Positions 35,373 to 45,512 are shown, counted from the stretch's first letter. The stretch: 64,000 nucleotides of DNA from Clostridiaceae bacterium (GCA_012718915.1 JAAYBI010000078.1:1-64000), one strand, 5' to 3'. Numbers and translations are program-made. The notes: generated by a model from the sequence alone, not told the origin.

Positions 35373-36437
35373 ATGACGCTGGAGGGAAGAAAAAAACATA
35401 TTCTTCAAGCGATTGTTGACGATTACATCGAGACAGCCGAGCCGGTTGCATCGAAGTCTTTGTTGTCGCGCCATCCGTTTAATTTAAGTTCAGCGACACT
35501 TCGAAACGAAATGTCTGACTTGGAACAGTTGGGCTATTTAGAGCAACCTCATACCTCAGCCGGCAGAGTTCCTTCAGATAAGGGATATAGAGAATATGTC
35601 GATTCTCTTATGAGAATTGATCAATTATCCGATGTCCAGGCGGATGAGATCCGACAAAGAATCAGCACGAGTTTTAGCGAGCTCACGCAATTACTCAAGA
35701 ATGCGTCGAGCGCTCTGTCTGAGCAAACCGGATATGTGTCCGTTGCGTTGACCCCTCGGCTCAGGAGCAGTTATCTCAAACAGCTCAAGATGATGATGAT
35801 TGAGCCCGGAAAGGTACTGGTCGTTGTTGTTTTGTCTGCCGGAGTAGTTAAAGATAAATTGGTTCGTATCCCGGATTACCTTACTGCGGAACAGTTGTTT
35901 GAAGTATCGACTGCAATTGAGCAAGGTCTGTGTGGATTGTCATTAGAAGATATTACGTTGGTTACGATAACATCGGCGGTTAAGGATACCCCCATTCCGG
36001 ATTCCATACTTAATCAGGTCCTTTTCGAGGCATATACTGCGATTAAGCAAGCAGACCATCTGGAATTATATATAGACGGCTCGCATCGCTTGCTGTCTTT
36101 GCCGGAGTTTAGGGATGTAGACCGGGCCAAAAATGTATTTGACACTTTATCAAGAGACGGCATGGTTGCGGGCTACTTGGATGAGCTGTCCGGTCGGAAC
36201 GGCCCCGATGGCACGTATATGATTCGGATTGGCCAAGAGATCACGCTCCAAGGACTCTCGGATTGTAGTTTTGTTACCACCACCTACAATGTAGATGATA
36301 AAATAGTCGGGAATATCGGTGTAATCGGACCTAAGAGAATGGACTATTCCAAAGTGGTCTCACAGATGAATTTTGTGAGAGTGCTTATTGATAAGCACTT
36401 AAAAAATGACAATAACAGAATGGAGGATATTGGCTAA
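35373..36437 (+). CDS. hrcA: Heat-inducible transcription repressor HrcA
   Basis: HrcA represses class I heat-shock genes through CIRCE. The protein (354 residues) has an N-terminal winged helix (LQAIVDDYIETAEPVASKSL, SSATLRNEMSDLEQLGYLEQ, TSAGRVPSDKGYREYVD) and a C-terminal GAF-like dimerisation domain. I place the start at ATG 35373, 8 bases after GGGAG; the open frame begins earlier at a TTG without a suitable site. grpE begins immediately after its stop codon. Confidence 0.97.
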   Translation: MTLEGRKKHILQAIVDDYIETAEPVASKSLLSRHPFNLSSATLRNEMSDLEQLGYLEQPHTSAGRVPSDKGYREYVDSLMRIDQLSDVQADEIRQRISTSFSELTQLLKNASSALSEQTGYVSVALTPRLRSSYLKQLKMMMIEPGKVLVVVVLSAGVVKDKLVRIPDYLTAEQLFEVSTAIEQGLCGLSLEDITLVTITSAVKDTPIPDSILNQVLFEAYTAIKQADHLELYIDGSHRLLSLPEFRDVDRAKNVFDTLSRDGMVAGYLDELSGRNGPDGTYMIRIGQEITLQGLSDCSFVTTTYNVDDKIVGNIGVIGPKRMDYSKVVSQMNFVRVLIDKHLKNDNNRMEDIG

Positions 36438-36992
36438 ATGGCTAAATCTAAGAACAACAAAGCAGCTCGGGAATCAGAAATCGAAAAGGATCGGGAGGAA
36501 GCACAATTCGAAGCGGAAGCAATGGTTTCTGAGCAGCAGGAGGAAACGGTGTCCGCCGAAGAATTCAATACTCTTTCAGATCAACACATCCGATTGCTGG
36601 CAGAGTATGATAATTATCGAAAACGTACGGTCAAGGAAAAAGAGTCTCTTTATGCTGAGGCGCTGGCAGAAATTGCAAAAGAATTTCTCCCGGTTGTCGA
36701 CAATATTGAGCGTGCGATTTGTCATTCTAAGAACATATCAGATACGACGGCAGCAAAAGTTGCCGAAGGTATCGATATGATTTATAGACAGGTACAGGAC
36801 GTATTTAATAAGCTCGGTATTGAGCCGATTGACTGCGAAGAAGGATCTGATTTTGATCCGGAACTTCACGAGGCGGTTATGCATGTTGAAGATGAGGAAT
36901 TCGGGGAGCAATGTGTTGTTCAGGTTTTTCAAAAAGGCTATAAAGCCAAAGACAAAATTATTCGTCACACAGTCGTTAAGGTAGCAAACTAA
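36438..36992 (+). CDS. grpE: Nucleotide exchange factor GrpE
   Basis: GrpE releases ADP from DnaK. The 184-residue protein has an acidic N-terminal tail, a long dimerising helix ([20 protein letters not shown]) and a beta domain with the GrpE signature at the C-terminus ([20 protein letters not shown]). It starts directly after hrcA, with GGAGG about 13 bases upstream. Instead of dnaK, the next gene is clpP. Confidence 0.96.
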   Translation: MAKSKNNKAARESEIEKDREEAQFEAEAMVSEQQEETVSAEEFNTLSDQHIRLLAEYDNYRKRTVKEKESLYAEALAEIAKEFLPVVDNIERAICHSKNISDTTAAKVAEGIDMIYRQVQDVFNKLGIEPIDCEEGSDFDPELHEAVMHVEDEEFGEQCVVQVFQKGYKAKDKIIRHTVVKVAN

Positions 36993-37015
36993 ATTATGCA
37001 AGAGGAGAACTATTT

Positions 37016-37621
37016 ATGAGACATGAAAGCATTCAATCCAGCTTGGTTCCGACCGTCATTGAATCGACAAACCGTGGTGAAAGAGCCTACGATATTTTTT
37101 CCAGACTACTTAAGGAAAGAATTATTATTCTCTCCGAAGAGGTTAATCACATTACTGCGAGTTTGATTACCGCTCAGCTCCTTTTTCTCGAAGCTGAGGA
37201 TCCGGACAAAGATATTCAGTTTTATATCAACAGTCCGGGCGGTTCGGTCTCCGACGGCTTGATGATTTACGACACAATGCAACACATTAAGCCGGATGTC
37301 CAGACCATCGGAATGGGTATGGCAGCATCGATGGGTTCATTTCTGTTGGCAGCCGGTGCGAAGGGTAAGCGGTTTATTTTGCCCAATGCCGAAGTCATGA
37401 TTCACCAGCCATCGAGCGGGACACAAGGCCAAGCCAGTGACATTGAGATTGCGGCGAAGCACATTATCAAGATGAGAGAAAAGCTCAATCGACTGATGTC
37501 GGAAATGACCGGGCAGAAGATTGAGGTTATCGAAAAAGATATGGACAGAGACAATTGGATGACGGCGGAAGAGGCTATGAAATATGGCATCGTTGATCAC
37601 ATAATGACAAAAAGAATCTAA
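37016..37621 (+). CDS. clpP: ATP-dependent Clp protease proteolytic subunit ClpP
   Basis: ClpP is the serine protease chamber used by ClpX and ClpC. Catalytic residues are visible: Ser105 in [11 protein letters not shown], His130 in [10 protein letters not shown] and Asp179 in DRDNW. The 201-residue length is typical, with no extra domains. AGAGGAG precedes the ATG. The position between grpE and dnaK is unusual: clpP normally stands alone or next to clpX. Here it should be under HrcA/CIRCE control. Confidence 0.97.
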   Translation: MRHESIQSSLVPTVIESTNRGERAYDIFSRLLKERIIILSEEVNHITASLITAQLLFLEAEDPDKDIQFYINSPGGSVSDGLMIYDTMQHIKPDVQTIGMGMAASMGSFLLAAGAKGKRFILPNAEVMIHQPSSGTQGQASDIEIAAKHIIKMREKLNRLMSEMTGQKIEVIEKDMDRDNWMTAEEAMKYGIVDHIMTKRI

Positions 37622-37648
37622 GAAACAGAGAATTTGGAGGATATTAAT

Positions 37649-39484
37649 ATGGCTAAAGTAATTGGAATTGATCTTGGAACTACTAACTCTTGCGTTGCGG
37701 TTATGGAGGGCGGTGAAGCCGTCGTTATCCCGAATCCGGAAGGCAACAGAACGACACCGTCTGTCGTTGCATTTTCGAAAACCGGCGAACGTCTAATCGG
37801 GCAGGTTGCTAAGCGTCAGGCTGTGACCAATCCGGATCGTACCGTTCAATCCATCAAAAGAGAGATGGGTACGAATTTTAAAGTCAGCATTGATGATAAG
37901 CAATACTCGCCGCAGGAAATTTCTGCGATGCTTTTAACTAAGCTCAAGCAAGATGCTGAGGCGTATTTGGGACAAACTGTAACGCAGGCCGTTATTACGG
38001 TTCCGGCATATTTCTCTGATGCCCAGCGTCAGGCAACCAAGGATGCAGGTAAGATTGCGGGACTTGAGGTTCTTCGTATCATCAACGAACCGACAGCTGC
38101 TTCTTTGGCTTACGGTCTCGACAAAGAAAGCGATCAGAAAATTCTGGTTTTTGACTTGGGCGGCGGTACATTCGACGTATCAATTCTCGAAATCGGTGAC
38201 GGCGTTTTTGAAGTCCTTGCAACAGCCGGTAACAATCGACTTGGCGGAGATGACTTTGACAACAGAATCGTGGATTTCCTCGTTGATTCTTTCAAAAAAG
38301 ATCAAGGCGTCGACCTTCGTGCAGATAAAATGGCGATGCAAAGACTTCGTGAAGCAGCGGAAAAAGCAAAGATTGAGCTATCCGGAGTCACTACGACCAA
38401 TATCAATTTGGCATATATCACTGCTGACGCAACGGGTCCGAAGCATATGGATATGAATTTGACGCGTGCGAAGTTTGATGAGTTGACCGGAGATCTTGTT
38501 GAGAAGACCATGGAGCCGTTAAAGCGTGCCATGAGTGATTCCGGTGTATCTCCGAGCGATATTCACAAGATTCTTTTGGTCGGCGGATCGACACGTATCC
38601 CGGCGGTCCAAGACGCAGTCAAGAAGTATTTCGGAAAAGAGCCTTTTAAGGGGATTAACCCGGACGAGTGCGTCGCGGTGGGAGCTGCAATCCAAGCCGC
38701 AGTATTAACCGGTGAGGTTAAGGGCTTGCTTCTCTTAGATGTTACCCCTCTTTCGCTGGGAATCGAGACGCAGGGCGGCGTATTCACCAAGATGATTGAG
38801 AGAAATACAACGATTCCTTCCAAGAAGAGTCAGGTTTTCTCGACCGCAGCGGACGGACAGACACAAGTTGATGTTCACGTTCTCCAAGGCGAGCGTGAAA
38901 TGGCAGCCTACAATAAGACGCTCGGTAATTTCATACTTGATGGTATCGCACCGGCGCCCAGAGGAGTACCGCAAATTGAGGTCACTTTTGACATCGACGC
39001 AAATGGTATCGTTCACGTCACGGCGAAGGACATGGGTACAGGTCGCGAGCAAAAGATTACGATCACGGCTTCTACTAATATGACTGAAGAAGAGATCCAG
39101 AAAGCCGTCAAAGATGCAGAGCTTCATGCGGCTGAAGATTCAAAGCGCAAAGAAGAAATCGAGATCAAGAACCATGCAGAGTCGTCGGTCTACCAGACTG
39201 AAAAGACCCTGACCGATCTTGCAGATAAGATTGACGCTGCAGACCGTGCCCCGGTTGATGAGGCTCTCGAGCGTCTTAAAGCAGCGATTGCCGCTAACAA
39301 TTATGACGATATGAAAAAAGAGACTGAGGCGGTTCAACAGGCTTTCTACAAGATCAGCGAAAAGATTTATTCTCAGGGCAATCCGCAGGGCGGAGCCGGC
39401 CAGCCGAATCCTGAAGATTTCACCGGATACTCGGATCAGAACCCGGATTCGGAAGGATTTAAGAACGCCGGCGGCGATTTCTAA
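37649..39484 (+). CDS. dnaK: Chaperone DnaK (Hsp70)
   Basis: DnaK is the central Hsp70 chaperone. The 611-residue protein starts [19 protein letters not shown], has the ATPase signatures [14 protein letters not shown] and [14 protein letters not shown], a substrate-binding domain and a helical lid. Its Gly/Asn/Pro-rich tail is followed by residues GFKNAGGDF rather than the usual EEVD-like end, as in other Firmicutes. ATG 37649 lies 8 bases after TTGGAGG. A hairpin separates it from dnaJ. Confidence 0.99.
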   Translation: MAKVIGIDLGTTNSCVAVMEGGEAVVIPNPEGNRTTPSVVAFSKTGERLIGQVAKRQAVTNPDRTVQSIKREMGTNFKVSIDDKQYSPQEISAMLLTKLKQDAEAYLGQTVTQAVITVPAYFSDAQRQATKDAGKIAGLEVLRIINEPTAASLAYGLDKESDQKILVFDLGGGTFDVSILEIGDGVFEVLATAGNNRLGGDDFDNRIVDFLVDSFKKDQGVDLRADKMAMQRLREAAEKAKIELSGVTTTNINLAYITADATGPKHMDMNLTRAKFDELTGDLVEKTMEPLKRAMSDSGVSPSDIHKILLVGGSTRIPAVQDAVKKYFGKEPFKGINPDECVAVGAAIQAAVLTGEVKGLLLLDVTPLSLGIETQGGVFTKMIERNTTIPSKKSQVFSTAADGQTQVDVHVLQGEREMAAYNKTLGNFILDGIAPAPRGVPQIEVTFDIDANGIVHVTAKDMGTGREQKITITASTNMTEEEIQKAVKDAELHAAEDSKRKEEIEIKNHAESSVYQTEKTLTDLADKIDAADRAPVDEALERLKAAIAANNYDDMKKETEAVQQAFYKISEKIYSQGNPQGGAGQPNPEDFTGYSDQNPDSEGFKNAGGDF

Positions 39485-39506
39485 ACACACAATAATATTC
39501 GATTCG

Positions 39507-39545
39507 GCATAAATGCGGATTATTCCGCATTTATGCTGTTTTGAT
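39507..39545 (+). terminator. Intercistronic hairpin between dnaK and dnaJ
   Basis: A perfect 13-bp stem (39507-39519 with 39524-39536, loop TTAT) is followed by TGTTTTG. It resembles a leaky terminator or an RNA-stabilising hairpin and would set dnaK expression above that of dnaJ and prmA. Confidence 0.65.
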
Positions 39546-39573
39546 CTTAATACGAATTGAGGAGGGCACGTCT

Positions 39574-40713
39574 TTGGCAGAGCAGAAGCGTGACTATTAT
39601 GAGGTTCTGGGCGTAGGTAAAAGTGCGACGGATGATGACTTAAAAAAAGCCTATAGAAAACTTGCGAAAAAATACCATCCGGATCTCAATCCAAATGACA
39701 AGGAAGCCGAAGCAAAATTTAAAGAGGCTAATGAGGCCTATGCGGTACTGTCTGATGGAGATAAACGGCGACAGTATGATCAATTCGGACATGCCGGTAT
39801 GGATGGACAAGGATTTTCCGGATTCGGTGGTTTTAATGCAGCCGATATTGATTTGGGAGATCTTTTCGGTTCGTTTTTCGGGGGTGCTTTTGGCGGCGGC
39901 GGACGTCGTCGCAGCGGTCCTGTAAAAGGCGCGAACCTTAAGTACGGCATGACGCTTGATTTCATGGAGGCGGCATTCGGTGTCGAAAAGACTATCAATT
40001 TCAGCAAAGAAGATGTTTGTGAAGTCTGCAGCGGCGCCGGCACGGCGGCAGGCTCTTCTCCGGAGACGTGTCCGACCTGTAAAGGCGCCGGAAGAATTCA
40101 GCAACAGACTCAAACACTTTTTGGAATCACAATGGTTACGAAGGATTGTCCGGCTTGCGGCGGCAGAGGGACGATTATTCGAAATCCATGTTCTTCTTGC
40201 GGTGGACGTGGGCGGAAGGTTAAGAAAAAGGATTTGAAAATCAAAGTACCGGCAGGTGTCGACACCGGAGATATGCTTCCGATTCCCGGAGAGGGAGAGC
40301 CCGGTCAGCGCGGCGGCCCATACGGTGATTTGTACATTCAGATCAAAGTGAAGCCTCATCCGGTATTTGAGCGCAAAGGATACCACACATACTGCGATGT
40401 TCCGATTACTTATGCACAGGCTGCGTTGGGTGCAGATATAGATTTGCCGACGATTGACGGCAAAGTTACCACGCACATTAAGGAAGGAACACAGCCATTT
40501 GATACAATCTCACTGCGAGGTAAGGGTATTCCGATCAAAAATCGTCCCGGTAACAGAGGCGATCACATATGTCGATTTATACTTGAAGTTCCTTTGCATC
40601 TTAATGAAGATCAAAAAGCCGTTCTCAAGCAATTTGAGTCGACGCTCAACGAAAAAAATTACCAGAAGAGAAGCGGTTTTTTCAATAAAGTGAAGGATAT
40701 TTTTGGTATTTGA
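39574..40713 (+). CDS. dnaJ: Co-chaperone DnaJ (Hsp40)
   Basis: DnaJ delivers substrates to DnaK and stimulates its ATPase. The protein (379 residues) has the J domain ([23 protein letters not shown] motif in KKYHPDLNP), a Gly/Phe-rich region, four CxxCxGxG zinc-finger repeats (about residues 147-210) and a C-terminal client-binding domain. The start is TTG 39574, 7 bases after GGAGGG; the frame open further upstream has no ribosome binding site. Confidence 0.97.
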   Translation: MAEQKRDYYEVLGVGKSATDDDLKKAYRKLAKKYHPDLNPNDKEAEAKFKEANEAYAVLSDGDKRRQYDQFGHAGMDGQGFSGFGGFNAADIDLGDLFGSFFGGAFGGGGRRRSGPVKGANLKYGMTLDFMEAAFGVEKTINFSKEDVCEVCSGAGTAAGSSPETCPTCKGAGRIQQQTQTLFGITMVTKDCPACGGRGTIIRNPCSSCGGRGRKVKKKDLKIKVPAGVDTGDMLPIPGEGEPGQRGGPYGDLYIQIKVKPHPVFERKGYHTYCDVPITYAQAALGADIDLPTIDGKVTTHIKEGTQPFDTISLRGKGIPIKNRPGNRGDHICRFILEVPLHLNEDQKAVLKQFESTLNEKNYQKRSGFFNKVKDIFGI

Positions 40714-40714
40714 T

Positions 40715-41734
40715 ATGCAATGGGAAGAGTACACGATTATTACGGATCACGATGCTTCAGAAGTCATATGCGAACTTTTAGCTCAATGGGGTGCAGTCGG
40801 TTTGGCGGTTACCGACAAAGAGGACATTCGACTTATTCTTGAGGATCCAAACTCCTTATCCTATGCAGATGAGGGATTTCTGGAATCACAAGAAGACGAA
40901 GTGACTGTTCGGGCATATTTCCCCAGATTGAATGACATGGTATTCGTCCGCAACGTTGAGGACGATTTTGAGTTAAATTTTGACAGTCGACTATATGACT
41001 ACAATAGCGGTATTCCGATGGAACCGGAGTCTTTAATGCAAAAAATGTCCGACCGTTTTTCGAAGATATCTGAATTCCTTCCGGTCGGTTCCTTACAGAT
41101 CTCTCATATCACGGTCCATCAAGAAGACTGGGAAAATAACTGGAAGCAGGACTATAAACGCTTTGTCTTGTCAGAACGGATCGCCGTTTGTCCGACTTGG
41201 GAAAGAAATATTTCACCAAATGAGACGGGCATGATCGAGATATATTTAGATCCGGGTTCTGCTTTTGGTACGGGAACGCATGAGACGACAATGATGTGTG
41301 CTCGTTTTTTGGACCGTTTAGTAACTCAAGACAGTTGTGTTTTGGATTTAGGTTGCGGCTCAGGAATTCTCTCCATCGTCGCTTCAAAACTGGGTGCTTC
41401 TCAGGTTGAGGCAATCGATATCGATCCTCAAGCAGTGGTTGTCGCTGATCAGAATGTTCGAGATAATAACGTAACCGTAAATTGTCATTCCGGCGAACTT
41501 AAAGACGCACACAGGCAAAAATACTCATTAGTCGTAGCCAACATTATTGCGGATGTACTGGTTGATCTTTCAACGGTAATCGGAGATTATCTTGAAGATG
41601 GCGGCAAAATCATTGTGAGCGGCATTATATCCGGCAAACGTCAATTAGTATTGGATGCGTTTCTGGCTAATCAGTTTACTGTTTACGATGAGACGGAGCT
41701 CAATGACTGGCATGCGATTGTTTTTGCTCGGTGA
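40715..41734 (+). CDS. prmA: Ribosomal protein L11 methyltransferase PrmA
   Basis: PrmA trimethylates ribosomal protein L11. The 339-residue protein has an N-terminal substrate domain and a SAM domain with GSAFGTGTHETTMMC, VLDLGCGSGILSIVASKLG and VVANIIADVL. The start could be ATG 40715, one base after the dnaJ stop, or TTG 40703, which has AAGGA 5 bases upstream; I use the ATG because it matches the family's N-terminus. prmA is the usual last gene of the dnaJ operon. Its 3' end overlaps mutY on the other strand by 35 bases. Confidence 0.94.
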   Translation: MQWEEYTIITDHDASEVICELLAQWGAVGLAVTDKEDIRLILEDPNSLSYADEGFLESQEDEVTVRAYFPRLNDMVFVRNVEDDFELNFDSRLYDYNSGIPMEPESLMQKMSDRFSKISEFLPVGSLQISHITVHQEDWENNWKQDYKRFVLSERIAVCPTWERNISPNETGMIEIYLDPGSAFGTGTHETTMMCARFLDRLVTQDSCVLDLGCGSGILSIVASKLGASQVEAIDIDPQAVVVADQNVRDNNVTVNCHSGELKDAHRQKYSLVVANIIADVLVDLSTVIGDYLEDGGKIIVSGIISGKRQLVLDAFLANQFTVYDETELNDWHAIVFAR

Positions 41735-42863
41735 TTGCTTGAAAAAGATAATCTTTATAAGTCTTAAGTGCCGTTGGGAATGCTAGCCCTGCGGCATTTT
41801 CTATCTCATAAAATTGAAGTGGCGCTTGATGGATGTCCGGATGCAATTCCGTCCCGTATGAATACTCTGTCTCTCTCAATGACAGAATTTCGGTATTAAT
41901 CAATGACGAATTAAGATCAACTTGAAAAGCTTTCATGTCCCAGATTAAGTGCGAAAATTTGAAAGAATCATTTTCAAGCGCACGGATGGAGAGGATGTGT
42001 TCGCGTTGTATTCCGAAATGGCGCTCAAGAGTATCGGTGCAGCTTTCTTCCGGACAATGGCCAATAATCGATGGAAATTCATATAAGCGACCAAGAAGTC
42101 CGTGATCGGGTCTGCGACGAACTGCAATGCGATTTTCGGAGAATATTATGAAGATGGTTCGTTCCTCAATCCGCACCTTGGTTGCGGTTTTTTTGAGTGG
42201 AAAATCAGTCTCTTTTCCGAGCTGATGGGAGTGACACACTTGAGACAGCGGGCAATGATCACAAGTCGGAGATTTGGGGGTGCAAATCATCGCGCCGATG
42301 TCCATCAAGGCTTCGTTAAAATCCCCGGGGCGGTCGCAGGGCATCATTTCCCTGAGTTTTGCTTGTACAGTTCGAAGGGCTTCCGATGAGCCCGGAACGA
42401 TCATTAGTGCAAATAGACGGGCGATGACTCGAATCAGATTTCCGTCGACGGCCGGTTCCGGCTGATTGAATGCCATCGAAAGAATAGCTCCGGCAATGTA
42501 CTGGCCGATCCCGGGCGCTTTTATAAGGTCGCTCTTATTATCGGGAATCATTCCGTTGTGTAGTTGCGTAAAGTAATCGGCACCTTTTTTGAGATTTTTG
42601 GCACGTGAATAGTAACCAAGTCCCGCCCAGTGAGACAGTACATCATCAATGCCGGCTTCGCTTAATGCTTTAATATCCGGAAAATCGCGCATGAATTTCT
42701 CATAATACGGAATGACGGTTATGGCTTGAGTCTGCTGTAACATGACCTCTGAAATCCATGTCGAGTAGGGGGTTCGATATTTACGCCAAGGCAAATCTCT
42801 GGCATTCTCGTCATACCAATCCAAAATTAACTGAGAGTAATAAGAAAGATCTGTTTTTGCCAT
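41700..42863 (-). CDS. mutY: Adenine DNA glycosylase MutY
   Basis: MutY removes adenine mispaired with 8-oxoguanine. The 387-residue protein shows the N-terminal DLPWRKYRTPYSTWISEVML with the catalytic Glu, LQQTQA, the HhH motif APGIGQYIAGAI followed by VDGN, and the [4Fe-4S] ligands C-x6-C-x2-C-x5-C (CTPKSPTCDHCPLSQVC). A C-terminal NUDIX-like domain recognises the lesion. It is convergent with prmA, with overlapping 3' ends and no terminator between them. Confidence 0.96.
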   Translation of the reverse strand: MAKTDLSYYSQLILDWYDENARDLPWRKYRTPYSTWISEVMLQQTQAITVIPYYEKFMRDFPDIKALSEAGIDDVLSHWAGLGYYSRAKNLKKGADYFTQLHNGMIPDNKSDLIKAPGIGQYIAGAILSMAFNQPEPAVDGNLIRVIARLFALMIVPGSSEALRTVQAKLREMMPCDRPGDFNEALMDIGAMICTPKSPTCDHCPLSQVCHSHQLGKETDFPLKKTATKVRIEERTIFIIFSENRIAVRRRPDHGLLGRLYEFPSIIGHCPEESCTDTLERHFGIQREHILSIRALENDSFKFSHLIWDMKAFQVDLNSSLINTEILSLRETEYSYGTELHPDIHQAPLQFYEIENAAGLAFPTALKTYKDYLFQAITEQKQSHASH

Positions 42864-42998
42864 TAATATTGTCCCGTCTTAAGAGATTCTTGTTACTTGT
42901 AGGCAGTATATCATAAGCTTTTTGACTTTACCGCAAGCACTCAATTAATCAGTTTAGCTTTTCGGGAAAATAGATAAAGATGAGTCATTTTGAAATTA

Positions 42999-43027
42999 TT
43001 GACTTTCATTCTTTCCTGTAGCATACT
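42999..43027 (+). promoter_or_regulatory. Promoter of the T-box-trpB transcript
   Basis: TTGACT (42999-43004), 17-base spacer, CATACT (43022-43027). Predicted start near 43034, at the 5' edge of the T-box leader. The 42864-42998 stretch between mutY and this promoter is AT-rich and shows nothing else. Confidence 0.65.
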
Positions 43028-43033
43028 CTTATC

Positions 43034-43306
43034 TATCTATATGATAAAACCGATGATCAGGGATAGTAGTGTCTGTTCAGCCTCAAATAGCGAGTTGCGG
43101 ACGGTGGAAGCGCGATGGAGTCTATGACATGAATGGGCCTGAGAGGGCAGTGGCGAAAGGCAATCCGTAGCCGCTGACGGGGACTTTACCCGTTATAAGG
43201 GAAGCACACACTAGTGTGACCAAAGTGGGTTGTTAATACGACCAATTTGGGTGGTACCGCAGGTGCATTTTGCTCTTGTCCCTTTTCTGGGATAGGAGTT
43301 TTTTTT
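43034..43306 (+). promoter_or_regulatory. T-box leader responding to tRNA-Trp
   Basis: T-box leaders read the charging state of a tRNA and switch a terminator. The T-box itself is GGGTGGTACCGC at about 43249-43260. Upstream lies a long stem I; its specifier loop carries GAA followed by TGG (43134-43136), the tryptophan codon. The terminator is a 10-bp stem (43273-43282 with 43289-43298) followed by eight T (43299-43306). When uncharged tRNA-Trp accumulates the antiterminator should form and trpB be expressed. Confidence 0.92.
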
Positions 43307-43357
43307 GTCATCATTTTGGTTGGTGGGCAACCGATGCTCACGTGAAAGGAGATAATT

Positions 43358-44740
43358 ATGTCACGAAAAGTACCGAAAAGAGTTTTTTTAACAGAGGATC
43401 AGATGCCGACGAAGTGGTATAACGTTCGCGCCGATATGAAGGAGCAGCATGCGCCTTATCTGCATCCCGGCACAATGCAACCGGTGACGCTTGACGACTT
43501 ATTGCCGATTTTCTGTACCGAGTTGGCAAAGCAAGAAGCCGATAATGTAACTCGTTATATTGATATTCCTGAAGAAGTTCAGGATTTTTACAAGATTTTC
43601 CGCCCATCACCATTGATTCGCGCCTATGAGCTTGAAAAAGCTTTGGATACGCCTGCAAAGATTTACTACAAATTCGAAGGCAACAATACTTCGGGAAGTC
43701 ACAAATTGAATTCGGCAGCTGCTCAAGTATACTACGCAAAGGAGCAAGGTCTTTCGGGTTTAACGACTGAGACCGGAGCGGGACAGTGGGGAACGGCATT
43801 GGCGATGGCTTGCGCTTATTTCAATATTCCGCTGTCCGTATTTATGGTTAAGGTCAGTTCTGAGCAGAAGCCTTATCGGAAGGCTATCATAGAAACATTC
43901 GGTGCAGACCTGATTCCTTCACCATCTGACACGACAAATATCGGCCGTAAAATTTTGCAAGAGCACCCGGGAACCGGCGGAAGCTTAGGTTGCGCTATTT
44001 CCGAAGCGATTGAGCGGGCGGTTTCCACCCCCGGATACCGATACGTATTGGGTTCGGTTCTCAACCAGGTTCTGTTGCACCAGTCTATCATCGGTGAAGA
44101 AGCTAAGATGCAGATGGAAGTGATTGATGAGTATCCGGACATTGTTATAGGTTGTGCCGGTGGCGGATCGAATCTCGGAGGCATTATGGCTCCGTTTATG
44201 AGAGATCGGCTGGAAGGCAAGAGGCACCCGTACTTTATTGCCGTCGAGCCGGCTTCGTGCCCTTCTTTGACCCGCGGCAGATATGCATACGATTTCTGCG
44301 ATACCGGACACGTGACGCCTCTCGCAAAGATGTACACTCTCGGTGCAGGCTTCATGCCTTCTCCGAACCATGCCGGCGGACTTCGTTATCACGGTATGTC
44401 TCCGATCATCTCTAAGCTTTATCACGACGGATATCTTGATGAGGCAGTGGCGGTTGAGCAGACCAAGGTCTTTGATGCAGCTACTATTTTCGCCAAAAAT
44501 GAGACTATATTGCCCGCTCCGGAGTCTTCGCACGCCATAAGAGTGGCCATCGATGAAGCTCTCAAGTGTAAGGAATCCGGCGAAGCCAAGACGATTCTCT
44601 TTAATCTGACCGGTACAGGATACTTTGATATGCACGCGTATATGGATTACAAAGAAGGAAAAATGAACGATTATGTTCCTACCGATGCGGATCTTGAACA
44701 GGGATTTGCAACATTGCCGAGCATACCCGGAATTCAGTAA
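43358..44740 (+). CDS. trpB: Tryptophan synthase beta-like protein, TrpB2 type
   Basis: TrpB condenses indole and serine to tryptophan using PLP. The 460-residue length and sequence (GTMQPVTLDDLLPIF, RPSPLIRAYELEKAL) identify the TrpB2 subgroup, which does not need TrpA. The PLP lysine is Lys116 in SGSHKLNSAAA; GCAGGGSNLGG binds the phosphate. No trpA or other trp gene is nearby. With a Trp-specific T-box in front, the enzyme probably makes tryptophan from scavenged indole when tryptophan is short. Confidence 0.93.
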   Translation: MSRKVPKRVFLTEDQMPTKWYNVRADMKEQHAPYLHPGTMQPVTLDDLLPIFCTELAKQEADNVTRYIDIPEEVQDFYKIFRPSPLIRAYELEKALDTPAKIYYKFEGNNTSGSHKLNSAAAQVYYAKEQGLSGLTTETGAGQWGTALAMACAYFNIPLSVFMVKVSSEQKPYRKAIIETFGADLIPSPSDTTNIGRKILQEHPGTGGSLGCAISEAIERAVSTPGYRYVLGSVLNQVLLHQSIIGEEAKMQMEVIDEYPDIVIGCAGGGSNLGGIMAPFMRDRLEGKRHPYFIAVEPASCPSLTRGRYAYDFCDTGHVTPLAKMYTLGAGFMPSPNHAGGLRYHGMSPIISKLYHDGYLDEAVAVEQTKVFDAATIFAKNETILPAPESSHAIRVAIDEALKCKESGEAKTILFNLTGTGYFDMHAYMDYKEGKMNDYVPTDADLEQGFATLPSIPGIQ

Positions 44741-44783
44741 TTCTTAGGCGGAGTATGTCCGGAATAAATACACTTGACAAGAC

Positions 44784-44811
44784 AAAGGTCCCGAATTGCT
44801 TCGGGACCTTT
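44784..44811. terminator. Bidirectional terminator between trpB and the AIM24 gene
   Basis: A perfect 12-bp stem AAAGGTCCCGAA/TTCGGGACCTTT (44784-44795 with 44800-44811), loop TTGC. It ends in A and T triplets on either side and serves two convergent genes. No long T-run follows on either strand. Confidence 0.8.
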
Positions 44812-44834
44812 GTTGTCTGAGGGGTTGGGTTGAA

Positions 44835-45512
44835 TCAGGATTTTGTAACGATATAGGGAGCCAGAGACTTGGCAACGTTGTTGATAGGCATGGTTTGAAT
44901 CCATACACGACCGGGTCCGGTTACTTTGGTCAGGAAGAAGCCCTCGCCGCCGAGAAGTTTGTTTTTGAGACCTTTGACGGTCTGAATGTCCATCGTGACT
45001 GAGGCGTCCATCATGGCCAAATAGCCGTTGTCAATTAACATGCTTTGCCCTGCCGCAAGCTGATAGTCAACTATGGAACCATCAATTTCGATGAAAGCAA
45101 GACCCTGTCCGGATAGTTTTTGCATGATAAACCCTTCACCGCCAAAAAGACCGGCGCCGAATTTTTTCTGGAAATGGATTGAAAGCTCAACCCCCGATTG
45201 AGAAGCCAGAAATGCGGATTTCTGAACTACCATGCTGGAATTAGGCTCGATGTTTATCGGCAGAATTTGGCCGGGAAAGCTGGATGCAAATGCAATCATT
45301 CCTTGTCCGCCTTCGGCAGTATACTTGTTGAGGAAAAGTGATTCTCCGGAGAACATACGTCCCAAAGATTTTCCAAGACCACCACTGACGGTATCCATGA
45401 CCATGTTCGGCGTCATCCAGGACATTGAACCGCTTTCTGTAATCAGGCTCTCTCCGGGCTCTACCTCACAGATGACAACAGGAAGAGGGGCGCCTTTGAT
45501 TTCGTACTTCAT
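44835..45512 (-). CDS. AIM24 family protein
   Basis: A 225-residue beta-rich protein of the AIM24/TIGR00266 family, starting MKYEIKGAPLPVVICEVEPG and containing the Gly-rich stretches SGGLGKSLGRMFSGE, GGEGFIMQKLSGQG and LLGGEGFFL. The fold is a trimeric beta-roll of the tryptophan RNA-binding attenuation protein type (TRAP-like); its bacterial role is unknown. The start is the internal ATG (45512-45510), 8 bases from GGAGG. It is monocistronic and divergent from rsmE. The TRAP resemblance next to a Trp-regulated gene is probably coincidental. Confidence 0.88.
   Translation of the reverse strand: MKYEIKGAPLPVVICEVEPGESLITESGSMSWMTPNMVMDTVSGGLGKSLGRMFSGESLFLNKYTAEGGQGMIAFASSFPGQILPINIEPNSSMVVQKSAFLASQSGVELSIHFQKKFGAGLFGGEGFIMQKLSGQGLAFIEIDGSIVDYQLAAGQSMLIDNGYLAMMDASVTMDIQTVKGLKNKLLGGEGFFLTKVTGPGRVWIQTMPINNVAKSLAPYIVTKS

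Noticed and set aside
44835-45512. AIM24 protein as a TRAP-type regulator of the neighbouring Trp-controlled gene
   Set aside because: The TRAP resemblance is at fold level only; trpB control is fully explained by the T-box and no TRAP-binding (G/U)AG repeats are seen.
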